Shown piece by piece: positions 1-11,533 of a stretch of DNA of 64,000 nucleotides (its first letter is position 1; each line of letters begins with the position of its first letter). This stretch comes from Marsupella aquatica (taxonomy: Eukaryota > Marchantiophyta). A program made the position numbers and the translations under genes. Location of the stretch: contig OZ316899.1 in the NCBI GenBank assembly GCA_973895155.1, positions 15,128,001-15,192,000 on the forward strand, given 5' to 3'. A model generated the notes under the pieces. That model was not told the DNA's origin and searched no databases. It saw only the letters and a list, made by a program, of their open reading frames with translations.

Positions 1-1810
1 GTTGTAGCAACTCTTGCACGTCCATTCCAAGACGAGCTGCCGCCTGCCCACTTATGAAGCAGGCGGTCACGCCTGTATCCACCAAAGCAACACCCAGATT
101 ACCGTTAGAAGTGACATTCACAAAAATCAGTTTTTTAGGATCCATTGTCTTAACTTTAGGTATCTTCTCTCGCAACAACACCCTCTCTCCGTCAGGGACA
201 TCCCCTACAGGGACCTTGTCAGCTACTAAGGGTTTGGTTAGAGCGATACTTACCTTAATGCTCTTCTGCCCTCCACCATCTCCATTTGGCTTGCCACCTT
301 TTGTGGAGCAATCCTTACTTTGATGGCCCATGGTGCCACATGTGAAGCACAAACCTTCAGCCCGCCTCTGCTCCATGGTTGCCTGCTTCTTTGCTTTCTG
401 TGCCGATGAGGCTCCTTTCTTAAAGTTGTCGGCCTTCCGGTTTCGCTTAGCTTCTCCATTCTGGGGCTGGGGATCCGAACCACTGCCCCCCGCCCCCTCA
501 GGTTGCTTACGCTTATTCCCGAGACCTTTCGCTTTCCCAACTTCCCCCTCGGATCCCTTGCCACCCACCTTTGCCAAGTCTTGTCAGTTATTCACCAATG
601 TAGTGGCCTTGTCGAAGGCGTCAAAAAGCGTTTTGAACTCATGACGCTTTTCCTGCAACTTTTCCCTGAGCAATGGCGGGAGCTTCACGATAAAGTTGTG
701 AAGCTGTGTATGTAGGGTCTCTTGTCCCGCCGGGATACACGCCAACTGATTTTGGTAATAAGTGATGAACTTTTGGATATCACCCCTGAACCTCATCTCT
801 GTTACACATTTCTGAGCGTGCCACTCCGAGTACTTAGTGGTGACATGAGCATGGAGACCCTCAACCAGGTTTTCCCAAGTTAACGGCAAGGAGGAGTCTT
901 CTCGCAACTTCTTCCATGACTTGTACCAAGTCAAGGCATAGTCCTTCAGGTAAGGAGCGGCTGCGATAGCCCAAGTGGAACGCTCAACGCATGCTTGGAG
1001 ATGAATCTATATCGTGGAGAGCCAACTCAAGAACTTTTGTCCACTTTGTTCGTAGGCCCCGTCGTAAGTTGGAGGAGTCGGTAGCTGGTTCACTTGGAAC
1101 ATACTCCGTCCAACTACCATTCCCCCCTCGGGACGCAACGCACTTTGACTACCCAATCTAAGTAAGTACTTAATCTGGGCCCCCTTGTTGTGTTCCAACT
1201 GCTCATAGATGAGTCGTTGGTCTTGAGTCAACGGACCCAGACCGTCGTCAACGGTCGGGCCCTTGCAAGTTGTATGAGGACGGTCCTCCAACCGTCTTTC
1301 CTTTGCGGGCCGCCTATCCTTAGGTTCTCTTGTGGATTTTGGTGATACCCCCCGCGTCTTGCGAGCACCATGCTCTCCCGGGACTGAGGTATCACCCGCG
1401 TCATCCTGGTTCTGCTTGGTCAAATTATCCACAATGACATCCGTCTCGACATCATCCTTTGGTTCCGCATTCAACCCTCTCAAGGTTGGGATCAGTTCCT
1501 CCTCTGGGTCCTAACCCTCTTCCTCTATTTTGGCTGCAGCCTCGTCGTCGCTTCCTTCTGCGTCGGAGTCGTCGTCATCCAACCCATCCTCTGAAGGATC
1601 AGCCACCTCCTTCCCTTTAAGTTGACGGCGCTCTGCACTTGACATGTTTGCCGCAGCGGTCGATGGTTTGGCCATTGCGTCTTCTTTGTCCTGCTTATAA
1701 CATTCGTCTAGGGAAGTCGACCCGTCCTCCTTCTGTTCATCTTGGACTTGGGCTCTCCCCTTGGTGGGGGGAGCCTGTTTGCCACTCTTTGATTGAGTGT
1801 TTTTAGCCAT
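1..1810 (-). pseudogene. Chromovirus A0 gag and start of protease, broken
   Basis: This is the structural polyprotein of a Ty3/gypsy retrotransposon, which would form the virus-like particle. Translation starts at an ATG at 1808-1810. The N-terminal third is charged (runs of Asp/Glu and Lys). A gag core rich in Trp and Tyr (W-Y-K-S-W) lies at about 990-590. One CCHC zinc knuckle (C-F-T-C-G-T-M-G-H-Q-S-K-D-C) lies near 350-310. The aspartic protease begins at the left edge, with V-D-T-G near 88-70. Stops and frame changes near 1512, 1005 and 590 break it. A close relative lies at 51648-53278 and gives the same order. The window cuts it inside the protease. Its 5' LTR and primer site lie immediately upstream at 1942-2907. 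Confidence 0.85.
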
Positions 1811-1941
1811 GTTCCCAATGACCAAATTTGCCCGCAGTCGACCCGCCGGGCAAGTTGAAGCACTAAGTCCCCGCACAAATCTGCTAAGATTTTTGGATTT
1901 TGACTTAGCACAACCCTGGCCCAGTGTCTATGCCAGCAATC

Positions 1942-1953
1942 GCTCTGATACCA
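1942..1953 (-). other. Primer binding site of chromovirus A0
   Basis: On the minus strand this reads TGGTATCAGAGC, the complement of the plant initiator tRNA-Met 3' end, which is the usual primer for many plant Ty3/gypsy and Ty1/copia elements. It lies two bases after the LTR end (CCACCACT) and just before gag, which fixes the LTR boundary. Confidence 0.85.
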
Positions 1954-1955
1954 CA

Positions 1956-2907
1956 AGTGGTGGACCTCGCCACCCAGCGCCCTCGCCAATCCCAGCAATT
2001 GCGTCTAAGTACCCTTGGTGTCCGAATGCCTCCACGGAATACCTCGAGCAAGCACCCAAGTGCATCTTGCACCACCAGCGGCCCCTCCCATATGAAGCCG
2101 CACTTGCTCACCTACACTACCGCTACTCAACGATCCTCACTCTCTGCACAAGTAACCAAGCACCTCGGTAAGTAACCCCTTAGGATCTAGAACTCACCAA
2201 GTATAGATCCTAACTCAAGCTCAACAGATGTTGGTAAATAGGTCAGTGATAGGTCCTCCCGACGCCATAAGCCGGAACCAGAACCCACGCCCACTGTTTG
2301 TCCAAAACAACTCCTTCCTTGGGCGCGGCCCGGGTTCCCCCTTGTACCTATCCATCACCTACTGACCGCCCTGACCCCAGGACATGCTCATGGCCCAAAT
2401 AGCGTAGCTTGTCCCAAAGCTTGTCCTAAGCTTGTCCCAACACGCCGGGACCAGAACGGCCCCGACTCTAGCACCCGCTCCTGGTTTGCCCCACTGGTGG
2501 TCTAGGGTCCAAGCACCCTTGGGACTCAGCCTCCACACCTACTTGACCTTGCCTCCCCAACGCAAGCTCCCTTGGGAGATTGAACGCAGCTTGGCTGCTG
2601 TTCGGCAGGATTTGGCATGCGGGCGAGCTAACACCCACAAACCACAAGAACCCACGGCACCCCCAGACCCAGTTGAGCTCAGGAGGACATATCCCTCCTC
2701 AAGAGCTTTCCAACGCACCCAAGAAGTCCTCCAACGGACTTTGTGTTGGGAAGATATCGCCATTTCCGTTTGGCGGTTTCCCTTAGTGTCGCGACTGGGA
2801 GCCTTTCGCAACTGGGAGCGCGGTTTCCGGGCTTGGACCATAAGGGAGCTCGGCGTCGGAGTCAGCGACGCCGGAGCTAAGTGTTAAGGTAGTCGAGTTT
2901 CGCAACT
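1956..2907 (-). repeat. 5' LTR of chromovirus A0, internally shortened
   Basis: The LTR runs on the minus strand from AGTTGCGAAAC (2907) to CCACCACT (1956). It matches LTR copies at 20294-33520, 39391-40617, 42857-43688, 45496-50962 and 53422-53963. Compared with the copy at 20294 (about 1.5 kb without its insertion) it lacks roughly 0.5 kb of the middle. The ends are AGT...ACT rather than TG...CA. Confidence 0.75.
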
Positions 2908-3812
2908 GTGGAGTTCCTAAGGCCGAGTCTGAAGGCTTTGGTTTTGAGTTTCTTGAAGAGGAAGTGGTCCAGGGGCATGGCTCGAGTTCAGACTCAGACT
3001 TAGAGGAAATCTGATGGATTGGAGCAGACCGGAGGCTACTCAGGTTTGGGGGAGGATGTCGTGCCAAAACATTTCTGCTCAAGAATGGCTTTTATAGGGG
3101 CTGATGGGCGAGGCATCCCTATTCAGTTGCGTGCATGCTGACTCTGAAAGGTTGCTTGGTTGGATGGGTTGAGGTTTGATGTTTGGGTGACTCGTCGTCA
3201 CTAGGTTTGGTGTTTGGGTGACTCACTAGGCTTGGAGTTTGGATGAGCCTTGCTGATGGCAGCTGGCTCAGGCTGGAAGGTTGGTTTTGGATGCTATTTA
3301 AGCCTTGAGCTTCGGCTCATTGGGGTTCTCTGTTGGCTATTGAGTTCTGTTATGTTCCAATCTGTGAGTTCCGCTGCATTCTTCGGAATTTGGCTGTTGT
3401 GCGACAATTTTGGTGTTCTGTGCGAGTGTTGGATCCGGTGTTGGTTCTCAAGCTTGGAGTCTCGTTGGTCCAGGCCCGAGTTTCTTGTGAGCTAGGTTAA
3501 AACTAGTCGAGTAGCTAGTCAAGTTTTGGAGTTTTGTGAGCTAAGGAGGAGAGTTTTTCCATCAAATTTTGAGTAGATAGCCACTAGAGGAGTTGAGCTT
3601 GACAAGTTACAGGTAGCGGCCCACCGTAGGACCAGCTACCAAACTCTTGCGAGCAAGCTTACTCAAGGGCACCCATTGTAACCATTGAGAGAATAGTAAA
3701 AAAAATAAAGGAGTGGGAATTCACTCCAAAAAGTGCTTGTCGTCTGTCCCAGTCGCACCCAGAAACGCGCAATTTACCCAAGGAGCCCCTAACTTCTAGT
3801 CCTTGCGACAAT
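2908..3812 (+). repeat. Probable 3' tail, PPT and LTR of an unassigned retroelement
   Basis: No long gene is present. A short acidic reading frame on the plus strand ends near 3013. It is followed by a purine tract at 3043-3056 (GGTTTGGGGGAGGA) and then TGTCGTGCC, which looks like an LTR start at 3057. A TATA-like CTATTTAAG lies near 3295 and an AATAAA near 3700. Near-duplicate phrases (GTTTGGGTGACTC) occur at 3180-3230. The right edge is unclear because the sequence runs into the coding region of element C. No second LTR of this kind is in the window, so this is an inference from layout. Confidence 0.35.
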
Positions 3813-5059
3813 GTGATCAACCAGGTCAACGCGATTGAAGTCGGGTTGGCAGAGGCCAGACCCGAGCCAGAGCCTATAGTGGTAGAGGATATCCCGCCAC
3901 CCCCCATGGCTGTGCAGGATAACCGCCCAGCCCCAGTGAACCCAGCCCCCTCGACCAACTTACCTCAAGGCCTGGATGTCTCCACTCCAACCCGCGCGCG
4001 AGCTAAGGTCTGTCCTTGCCCGAATCCGGAGGGGCATAGTCTAGACCACCCGGAACTCTTTTCACCGGGCACGTGTTTGAATGGATTGTTGGGAGACTTC
4101 TCTCAACAAATCGCACGGGGTACCGAGGAGTACATGGCACGGAAGGTGGCCTACTTCTTCAACCAGGAGTTGGTTGCGGCCGTGAAGGCAGGGCATGCGC
4201 AAGCGAGGTATTTACAAACGACAACAAACAGCAAACAGTAACAACAAACAAAAATTGGTAACAGGAAACAGAAACTGTTAACAGGAAAATGAGCAATAAT
4301 TTTGTTTGAAATTTTAAAAAAAATGGAAAAACATATTTTTGGCCAAAAATATTTTTTTGCTAGCGCCCAAAGCTAGCCAAAAAATGTATTTATTTATTTA
4401 TTTCTGGAAAGTGTGACTTTTTACAAAATATTTTTTTATTGTCATTTTCCTCGTAACAGTAACTTTTTGTTGTTTCCTGTTTTTTGTCAGGGGTGCCATA
4501 CCCTGCACAGGCTAAGCTTGCGTAGAGAATAGAGCGGTATCGGGTTGAGTCTGCCCACCTGAAGGACAAAGTGGCAGCCCTGGAGACTGAGCTCCAACTG
4601 CTGTGGCCTCAGGTAACGGCCACTGAGGATCAGGTTGCCGAAGCTAGAGCCCAGGCATCCTTTGCAGAGCAAGCCAGAGCCGGGAAGGACGTTGAGATCG
4701 CACGGCTCCAGACCCAGATTGACGGTTTGAAGGGACAAGTTGTCATCTAGCAAAAGAATCTGGAGGAGGCCAACGCTCGGGCCCAGCGAGACGCAGCCGA
4801 GATAGACACCCTGAAGGTGGAAGTGGCACAACTTCAAGGAGAAGCCACAAAGCAGGCCCAGTTGGCGGATAAGCTGACGAGCGACACCCAGCAACTAGAG
4901 GAGGCATGCCAAGAAGCCGCGGCGGAGACGGATGTGGCGAAGCGAGAGAACAAATCTCTGCTGGACCAGGTCCAGCTACTCAAGCAGGACGCCGACAGAA
5001 TAAGGAGGCAGCGGGATAGTCGCTCCCACTCGGGCGGCTCTGGCAAGCGTGCCAAGCAT
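3813..5059 (+). pseudogene. C-terminal half of the LTR-borne ORF of element C (coiled coil), 5' copy
   Basis: The reading frame opens with V-N-A-I-E followed by a Pro-rich stretch (E-D-I-P-P-P-P-M). A block with L-N-G-L-L-G-D-F-S and M-A-R-K-V-A-Y-F-F follows up to 4204. After the 300-bp insertion at 4205-4504 the frame resumes as a long heptad-rich coiled coil (A-A-L-E-T-E-L-Q-L-L and E-I-A-R-L-Q-T-Q-I). It ends at 5059 with a basic tail (S-G-K-R-A-K-H). An in-frame TAG lies near 4750. A second copy lies inverted at 17436-18110. That one copy lies upstream of the primer site and one downstream of pol places this gene inside the LTR. Function unknown; the coiled coil suggests self-association. 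Confidence 0.6.
4205..4504. mobile_element. TIR DNA element, copy 1 (300 bp)
   Basis: A non-coding element inserted in the element C ORF. One end is GAGGTATTTACAAACGAC and the other ends CCATACCCT. Imperfect 8-bp duplications flank it: GCGCAAGC at 4197-4204 and GCACAGGC at 4505-4512. The uninterrupted sequence can be seen in the inverted copy near 17695-17715. Repeated AACAGGAAACAG phrases form the arms, and an internal GCTAGCGCCCAAAGCTAGC palindrome lies near 4360. The two mismatches in the duplication suggest an old insertion. Confidence 0.7.
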
Positions 5060-5211
5060 TAGCGGCAGAGTAGGATTAAAATAGAGTTAGGGGTAGCTAA
5101 ATCTGGCTATAGGGACAAGCGCCTGCCCTAGTTAAGGCGGCGCTGTCACACTGTCCAGCCTGCGTAGATTAGAATCTTCTAATAAGACAAGTTGTTTTAT
5201 GGCCTGACAGC

Positions 5212-8200
5212 GGGCCTGATCTCCGTGACAGGAAACAGTCAACAGGAAAAATCATAACAGGAGTTTTTGTGCTCACAACAAAAAAATTATCATTTTCAAG
5301 AGCCAAAAATATATTTTCTATGATATTCATGATCCAGGCTATCGCTTTTTGTCTTAAAAAAACCCTACTTTATCATAATGTGATAAGTTTACTAGTGTCG
5401 AGCGCTAGCCAAAATACAATGATACGTTTTCATATTAGTTGCAAGGGTTATAATTAGCAAATTACATCACATGTTGGGCAAACAAAATGTGCATGGTTTA
5501 TTGGAAAATATGTAATTTGTATTTTTTCAGTGGATACTTAGCATTTTGGCAAGGGTTATCATTAACACCCCCTCCCGACGCTAGCCAAAATACCATCATA
5601 GTCTTTACATAGTGACAAAATTTACAATTAATATACAACAAATTCCTATGTTTATTGAACGCTTACAAAAATGCAATATACTTCTCCTATAAACCAAGTG
5701 CGTATTTCTTGCATTTGGCCAAATCTGATCCTCTTTAAATTCTAAAGAGGAGACTTAAGTGTACATCATCATCAAGATTATTGAAAGAGTGCTTATGTGA
5801 GGGGCACAGTCTTGGCAAAAAAATCCTCATTTGGAAGATTTTTTTAATCTAAATTTTCATAATTAAATCAAACCTTCAATATAGGAAATCTCATGGATTT
5901 TTTTGTAATTTCTTGAACATAAAACAATGTATGGATATAATTTCACATGGGTAACAAAAATTTATGAACCCATGTGACGCATATACACACAAATGGGATC
6001 AAATTATAAAACCAAGTGTAATTTGAATCTTTGTTTTGTAGGAAAATCTGGGACAATATTAATTTGACTAGTGCTTACATTGTCTTTTCCTAACCATAAA
6101 CATCATTATATTTTTCAAGTTGTTGATTTTTATATATGTGGGTTGTTGTTATTTTCATAAAATTTATTAGAATTACTTCTAAATTATTCTCATAAGAAGG
6201 TGAGGTGCTTAAGAAAATGGGAAAAGTTTTGGGCTACAATAGGATTAGAGTTTGACGCTCTCTAGTGACCCCAAAATATCCAGTATAGAACAAGGAAAAT
6301 ATGATAGTAATACCATACTCTACTATACAAATTGGCATAATTTGATGTGTTTAAAGGTCATGAAGATTAAACTCTTGGATTAAATCTAGGAATAAATCCC
6401 ATAATAGCTCCAGATGCAAAAGAAATTGAGACAATTTGAATATATTTATATGATATAATCCCTAATTTAGTACCTAATTGCTATCCCAATAGTCCTAAAA
6501 TCTTGTGCAGAATGTATAATAGGGCCATGCGCTATCATAAATCAAATTTATTTGACGTATTGATTGATAAAAGTATTAGGTGCTATCATCAAATGACACA
6601 TTTATGTGTAGAAACATCCATCATTTTTTAAAGAAAATTTGGCAGAAGAGTTAATTACAAGAAATAATAAACATAAACCCATAAAACAAATTTAATAAAA
6701 AAGATTAAAAAATATACAAATGTTACTAGCATCGGGCGCTGGCAATATCCTACTTGGCTTGATCCCCTCTTAGAATGATATTATTTTAAGAATTTTTATA
6801 CAAAAATTAAGCTAAAATTAGTATAAAACATTTAAAAATGTTACTAGCGCCGAGAGCTAGTAATATTCAAGTCACCAAGACACTCCAAAATGACACTATA
6901 TGAATGCATGTTTACAAAAAATAAGTAAGCAAAGAATAATAAAAATGATAAAATATTACTAGCACCAAGAGCTAGTAATGTCACACCCACCTAGACCCTC
7001 CAAAATGAGAGTATTTTGAGCATGTTACATAAAACAACAGGCAAAAAGGTAATAAAAATGAAGGAATATTGCCAGCGCCGGGAGCTAGTAATTAACATCA
7101 CACAAGTTTGGATCCTCCAAAATGACACTATTTTGAGTGTCTTTATGAGAAAACTTAAGCAAAAAAGGTTGTAAAAATGAATTAACATTACTAGCGCCGG
7201 GAGCTAGTAATGTCACACTCACTTGGACCCTTTAAAATAACAGCATATTGAGTGTATTTATGAGAAAAAATTTAGAAAATTGGGCTATAAAAATAAATTA
7301 ACATTACTAGCACCGGGAGCTAGTAATGTCACACTCGCTTGGACCCTTTAAAATAACATCATATTTAGTGTATTTATGAGAAAAAATTTAGAAAATTGGG
7401 CTATAAAAATAAATTAACATTACTAGCGCCAGGAGCTAGTAATGTCACAATTGCTTGGACCCTCCATAATAGCACCATTTTGAGAAATTTACAAGAGAAA
7501 TTTTACTCAAAAAATATAGAAAAACAAATTAACATTACTAGCGCCAAAAGCTAGTAATGTGACTTTGGCCCAAACCCTCTAGAAAAACATTTTTTTGAGT
7601 CTGTGAGCTTTAATTATTTACTGATATATCACCTATTTCACTAGTAATATTACCGTTTTATCTCTTGTATTTGCTACTGTTGTTAAATACACCAAAGGAT
7701 ATTTTAGAAGGTCATGCAATTTTGCAAGTAATAAAGAAATATCTATGTAAATGAGACCTCACCAAAGAGGACTCTTTGTTGGCATTGAGTGCTACTATGG
7801 TAATATGAACAAAAATGACTATAGCCTAAGGATATATTTTGATAAGCGCCAGGCGCTGCTATAAATTTTGGTCAAAAGCAATGGCTCTAATTATCAAATT
7901 TATTAGATTAGTTTGTGGTGCTACTATATTATATCATCATTTGTAATGTTTTAATGGTTATATTATCACTAATATTATCCAATTGTCACGGCTGCTGACC
8001 TTGTTACTAGTAGAAAAGAACATAGCATCCTCTAATGGTCTAAGGCGGTTCAATCAAAATTTACAATATGTCAAACTCCTCATCATTGGTTAGAGCATTC
8101 AAATGACCAGAGTGTATTGCATTTGATAGCAAGAGTATATCTTTTTGCTCACATCACTCTACGTGAGGATGTTAACCTTTGATCAATCCACACATTTACA

Positions 8201-9015
8201 ATCTTCTAGGTAGTACTTTGGAAGATGCATGGAACCCTTGATATGATGTGTTCCTTTATCGATAGTTTGTTACTACTAGGTCTACGTCCAAATCAAAGTA
8301 CGATTCAATATAATTCAAGTTAGTTTGAGCATGACAATTAGGGTGTCTAAAGGGGAATAAACTTTTTTGTTATAATTTTTATATAGTTTTGATGTTGTGC
8401 ACAATAGTTTTGAGCGTGAATATTGGTATATACATAGATGAACTAACAGTTTCTTTCGTCATAATGTTCTATACAACAATCTGTTGCCTCTTGGCGGACC
8501 ACCATATATGGAGTGTCTATGCTTAGCAAAGGGATGAAGACTCAATCAGCAAGACAATCTCATCTCCCGTCTAATCTATAGGGGAAGAGCAAGTTCACTG
8601 ATTATTCTTAGATGTCAATGGAGATGCACTAGAGTCGGCTTGCGCTAAATGAGGGATCAGCTTGAGAGAGCTAACATTCCAGATCCAAACACTCAAGAAT
8701 TGCAAATACTTACTTGGTTACGATTTATATGTACTTCTATTGCTCTTGTGATGATTTTTGTTGGAAGCATTCTTGAGCTATTATCAAATGATGCCTTCAT
8801 GTGTAGAAAATCTTTGGCACTAGTAAAGATTTATGTCTATAATAATTGTATATGTTACATATATTACAATTGCGCAGTTCAAATTGCAGTGTAATTTTGG
8901 TCCCTAAAGTGGGAATTTTCTTTTGGCATTGCGCACAAAACTCCTGTTATCTTTGACCATTTTTGCTGTTATGATAATTCCTGTTTACTATTTCCTGTCA
9001 CGGGGAAAAACCTCC
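5212..9015. mobile_element. TIR DNA element, copy 2 (3.8 kb, non-coding)
   Basis: It is flanked by exact 8-bp duplications CTGACAGC (5204-5211 and 9016-9023). It starts GGGCCTGATCTCCGTGACAGG and ends CCTGTCACGGGGAAAAACCTCC, so the inner arms (CCGTGACAGGAAA) are inverted repeats, extended by ACAGGAGTTTT near 5260 and AAAACTCCTGT near 8940. The inside is AT-rich with no long ORF and no recognisable transposase; the longest frame (8649-8894) resembles nothing I know. It holds a tandem array at 6720-7600 and further AGCGCC palindromes near 5395, 5575 and 7850. It is probably a non-autonomous relative of the 300-bp copies, enlarged by its inner repeat. Confidence 0.8.
6720..7600. repeat. Tandem array, about 117-bp unit, 8 copies
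   Basis: Each unit carries the imperfect palindrome ATTACTAGCGCC..GAGCTAGTAAT, starting near 6723, 6840, 6956, 7068, 7187, 7304, 7420 and 7535, so the spacing is 112-119 bp. Units then read close to TGTCACACTCACTTGGACCC with an A-rich remainder. The units at 7187-7420 are most alike; the outer ones are more diverged, as expected for an array growing by unequal exchange. Frames crossing it are by-products of the periodicity. Confidence 0.85.
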
Positions 9016-9763
9016 CTGACAGCCAGCTTAGTTAGGATCTTAGTTAGTGAATATTCGGGCACGAGGGCACTCTGGTCCACAACCCTTGGTATTTAGTGCA
9101 CCCCTTGGTAGAGGCAGGGGGTTTTGAGTCTCAGAGTTGGACATCCGCGGTATGTGCGGTGAGTCCCGACCTCTGTGAGTGGAAGAGTACCAAGGGGAGG
9201 GGGTATGACTAAGCTCGCTGGGCGAGTGCGGAGCCGAGCTCCGTTGTAGTGTACGCCCCTCGGCCTTGGACCTGTTCATTCAAGAGCTGTCGAGTCAACC
9301 AAGTGTAAGTGTATGTTGACTTGTGTAGTAAAATCCTTTCCCATTATTTCCTTCGTGTAAACCGAGATCGTGTGCTTGTGTGTGTGTGCATGTATGAATC
9401 TTGTGTATGGGTGCCAATGCTTGGCCAAACGCACTGCCCAAGCCGTGCACGGGGTGCAGGTTGCAGATGAGTGGTTGCGAGCCCGGGTTGAGTGCCCGTG
9501 TCATCGGAACCAGATCAAAGGCGCACAAAGGCTTAGAAGCCCGTAAGCTAGGGTCGATCCCGCTATCAACTAAGGTATGTTCCGGCGGTGAAACACAAAT
9601 CATACCTAGGAAGTGTACGTAAGTAACAGTAGACGCACTTAGTGCTAGATTACGGGAGTTAGGTGCTTTCCGTGTGTCCCTCCCTGCCCAAACCCTCATA
9701 CTAACAAAGGATGTGCCTGTCTAAGCCAAAGCTTGGGTTAAGGCCCAGGCTGACGATGTGACA
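9016..9763 (+). repeat. 3' portion of the 5' LTR of element C
   Basis: This continues the LTR sequence at 5060-5211, interrupted by the 3.8-kb TIR element. The LTR ends GACGATGTGACA at 9763. The last 350 bp are repeated at about 18233-18579, which ends GACAATGTGACA, so both ends of element C are marked. No coding sequence longer than about 130 codons is present, and none looks real. Confidence 0.65.
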
Positions 9764-9776
9764 TAGCCTTTGTTTT

Positions 9777-9796
9777 TGGTGCTAGATGGAGGGGGC
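9777..9796 (+). other. Probable primer binding site of element C
   Basis: TGGTGCTAGATGGAGGGGGC lies 13 bases after the LTR end in the same setting (after a run of T) as the tRNA-Asp-like site of element B1 at 24426. The matching tRNA was not identified from memory. Confidence 0.45.
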
Positions 9797-9942
9797 ACTC
9801 TACGTGTAGTAGAGGGGAGACATGTGCGGGTGCACCTGGGCAGAGTACACCAGGCCCCAGTTAGTTACTAACCATCACATTTATATGAGTAGATGCTCGT
9901 CACTCATTCTCAAGCAGCTTACTTGAGGAGATTGACTAGCAA

Positions 9943-11468
9943 ATGAGAGAGTGCAACCACAACAAGCTCCAAATCTTCAGGCTCGGAGGACTCACAATCG
10001 CCTCGACGGATGAACATACCATCGGGACCTTCAGGGTCTGGTCCAGCCGGTCCTGCTCTGGCCCCTACTGCACCACCGCCAATGCCACCACCGCCACCAA
10101 TACCTATGGCGGTAGCCCCTCCGGCTGTAGCCCGCGCTCAGTATCACAGCGATCACGGTTTCATTATCAACCTTTCAAAGGACATCATGGGGACGATCTG
10201 GATGAATGGTTGGATGAGTTTGAAGCCACTGCTAAGGCCAACGGAGAAGATGCCATTAAGCTGACCGTTCTCCCTAGAGTAATGCGGGGAGAAGCTCGTC
10301 CATGGTACAACTCGCTGCCGCCCAGGATCACATGGCCACAATTCCCAACCTGCGTTGCTACAAGAGTTTCGTGCCATTGGAGCGGAGCAACATTCCTTAT
10401 TACAGATCAGTCAGCTTTGCATGGGAAAGAAGGAGTCCTTGCAAAAATTTATTCAAAAGTTTCAGAAACTTGCTGCCAAGATCCGGCCCAGGCCAAGTGA
10501 TGCGCTCCAGCTTACGTGGTTTCTCCACGGTTTGCCCACAAATATGCAATTTTGGGTGTGCCAAAATAACCCAATTTCAATGCAAGCAGCCATAGCGTGC
10601 GCCGAAACATACAGGGAGTTCACCTATAACTCCTAGCGAAGCCAATGGGCACGCCATAAGAAGAGCAAGTACGAGACCTTCAGTGACAGTGACTCCAAAT
10701 CTGACAACGAGAAGAAGAAGAAGCATAAGAAGAAGAAGAAACATCATTCAACCTCGTCCAGTTTGGAGACAGGGTCTAGTTTGGACTCGACTTTGACCAG
10801 TGGATCCTCCACCTCCAGCTCATCGGGAAGCAATTCGGAGAGCAAGAACCGAAGCAAGAAGAAGAAGCGGCATGTTAAGGAGGGGAAAATCAAACCCCGT
10901 GTTTGAAGAACGATACCCAATCCAAAAGCTGCCGAAGCAGACAAGCTCAATGAAATCACGGATTGTCTCAAAGCACTGTTAGTACATCTTGCAGAAAAGC
11001 CTGTGGAGAAGAAGAAGCCATCCGAGACCCGAGCACATGCGTGGTCTTCCAAGTGCTTCCAATCAGGGCATGTGGTGCAAGAATGCCCAAGATGGAAGAA
11101 TCGAGTCCATCAGGTAGAATTGGATGATGTTGACAGCCCGGGACCAGAACCGGAGTCCACGGAGTATTTCTTCGAAGACCCTTCTGATTCTGTGTATCAG
11201 ATTTCCACGGTGGGTCTGCGTAATTTAGCGGGTAGAATTGCATATCCCTATCCAAACAATGGCAGGAGTTTCCAGGTTATCAGTAACCCAAGCATTCCTC
11301 CTAAGCCAGGGATTTGGCGATCCCCGGTTTGTTACAACTATGAGAAGCCAGACCACTTTGCAAGGGAATGCACCAAACCAAGATGGCAGGGAGATGGCTG
11401 AGGCACGCCACTATGTCAAGTTTGCAAAACGGAAGGTTATTTCACGGCTAACTGTCCATTGGCAATAG
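9943..11468 (+). pseudogene. Gag of Tat-like element C, broken
   Basis: A Ty3/gypsy capsid/nucleocapsid precursor. The Pro-rich leader (near 10010-10120) leads into a gag core with D-E-W-L-D-E-F-E-A and R-G-E-A-R-P-W-Y-N near 10195-10310. A one-base frame change near 10330 moves the rest to another frame (Q-K-F-I-Q-K-F-Q-K and W-F-L-H-G-L-P). A Ser/Lys-rich stretch with poly-Lys lies at 10690-10880, possibly nuclear-targeting. Degenerate CCHC knuckles follow near 11050 (C-F-Q-S-G-H-V-V-Q-E-C) and 11330 (C-Y-N-Y...H-F-A-R-E-C); cysteines are missing from both. The order matches gag of B1 at 25054-27296. At least three frame changes or stops make it non-functional. Confidence 0.75.
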
Positions 11469-11533
11469 CCCCTTTAGCAAACACAGCTAGACCGGCCTAG
11501 GGTGGACCAGCCACGAGCGATGCAATCGTCCAA

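Noticed and set aside
7-564. Plus-strand frames over the left edge
   Set aside because: They are antisense shadows of the chromovirus gag and protease, which have the zinc knuckle and V-D-T-G on the minus strand.
1942-1990. Possible tRNA because of the TGGTATCAGAGC sequence
   Set aside because: There is no cloverleaf; it is a primer binding site next to an LTR.
2432-2887. 151-codon plus-strand frame
   Set aside because: It lies in the chromovirus LTR in antisense direction, is not kept open in other LTR copies and resembles no protein.
6991-7188. Minus-strand reading frame with an internal repeat
   Set aside because: It is produced by the 117-bp non-coding array and has no similarity to a protein I know.
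6720-7600. CRISPR array
   Set aside because: Units are 112-119 bp with no distinct spacers and the setting is a eukaryotic transposon; the repeat is a tandem satellite.
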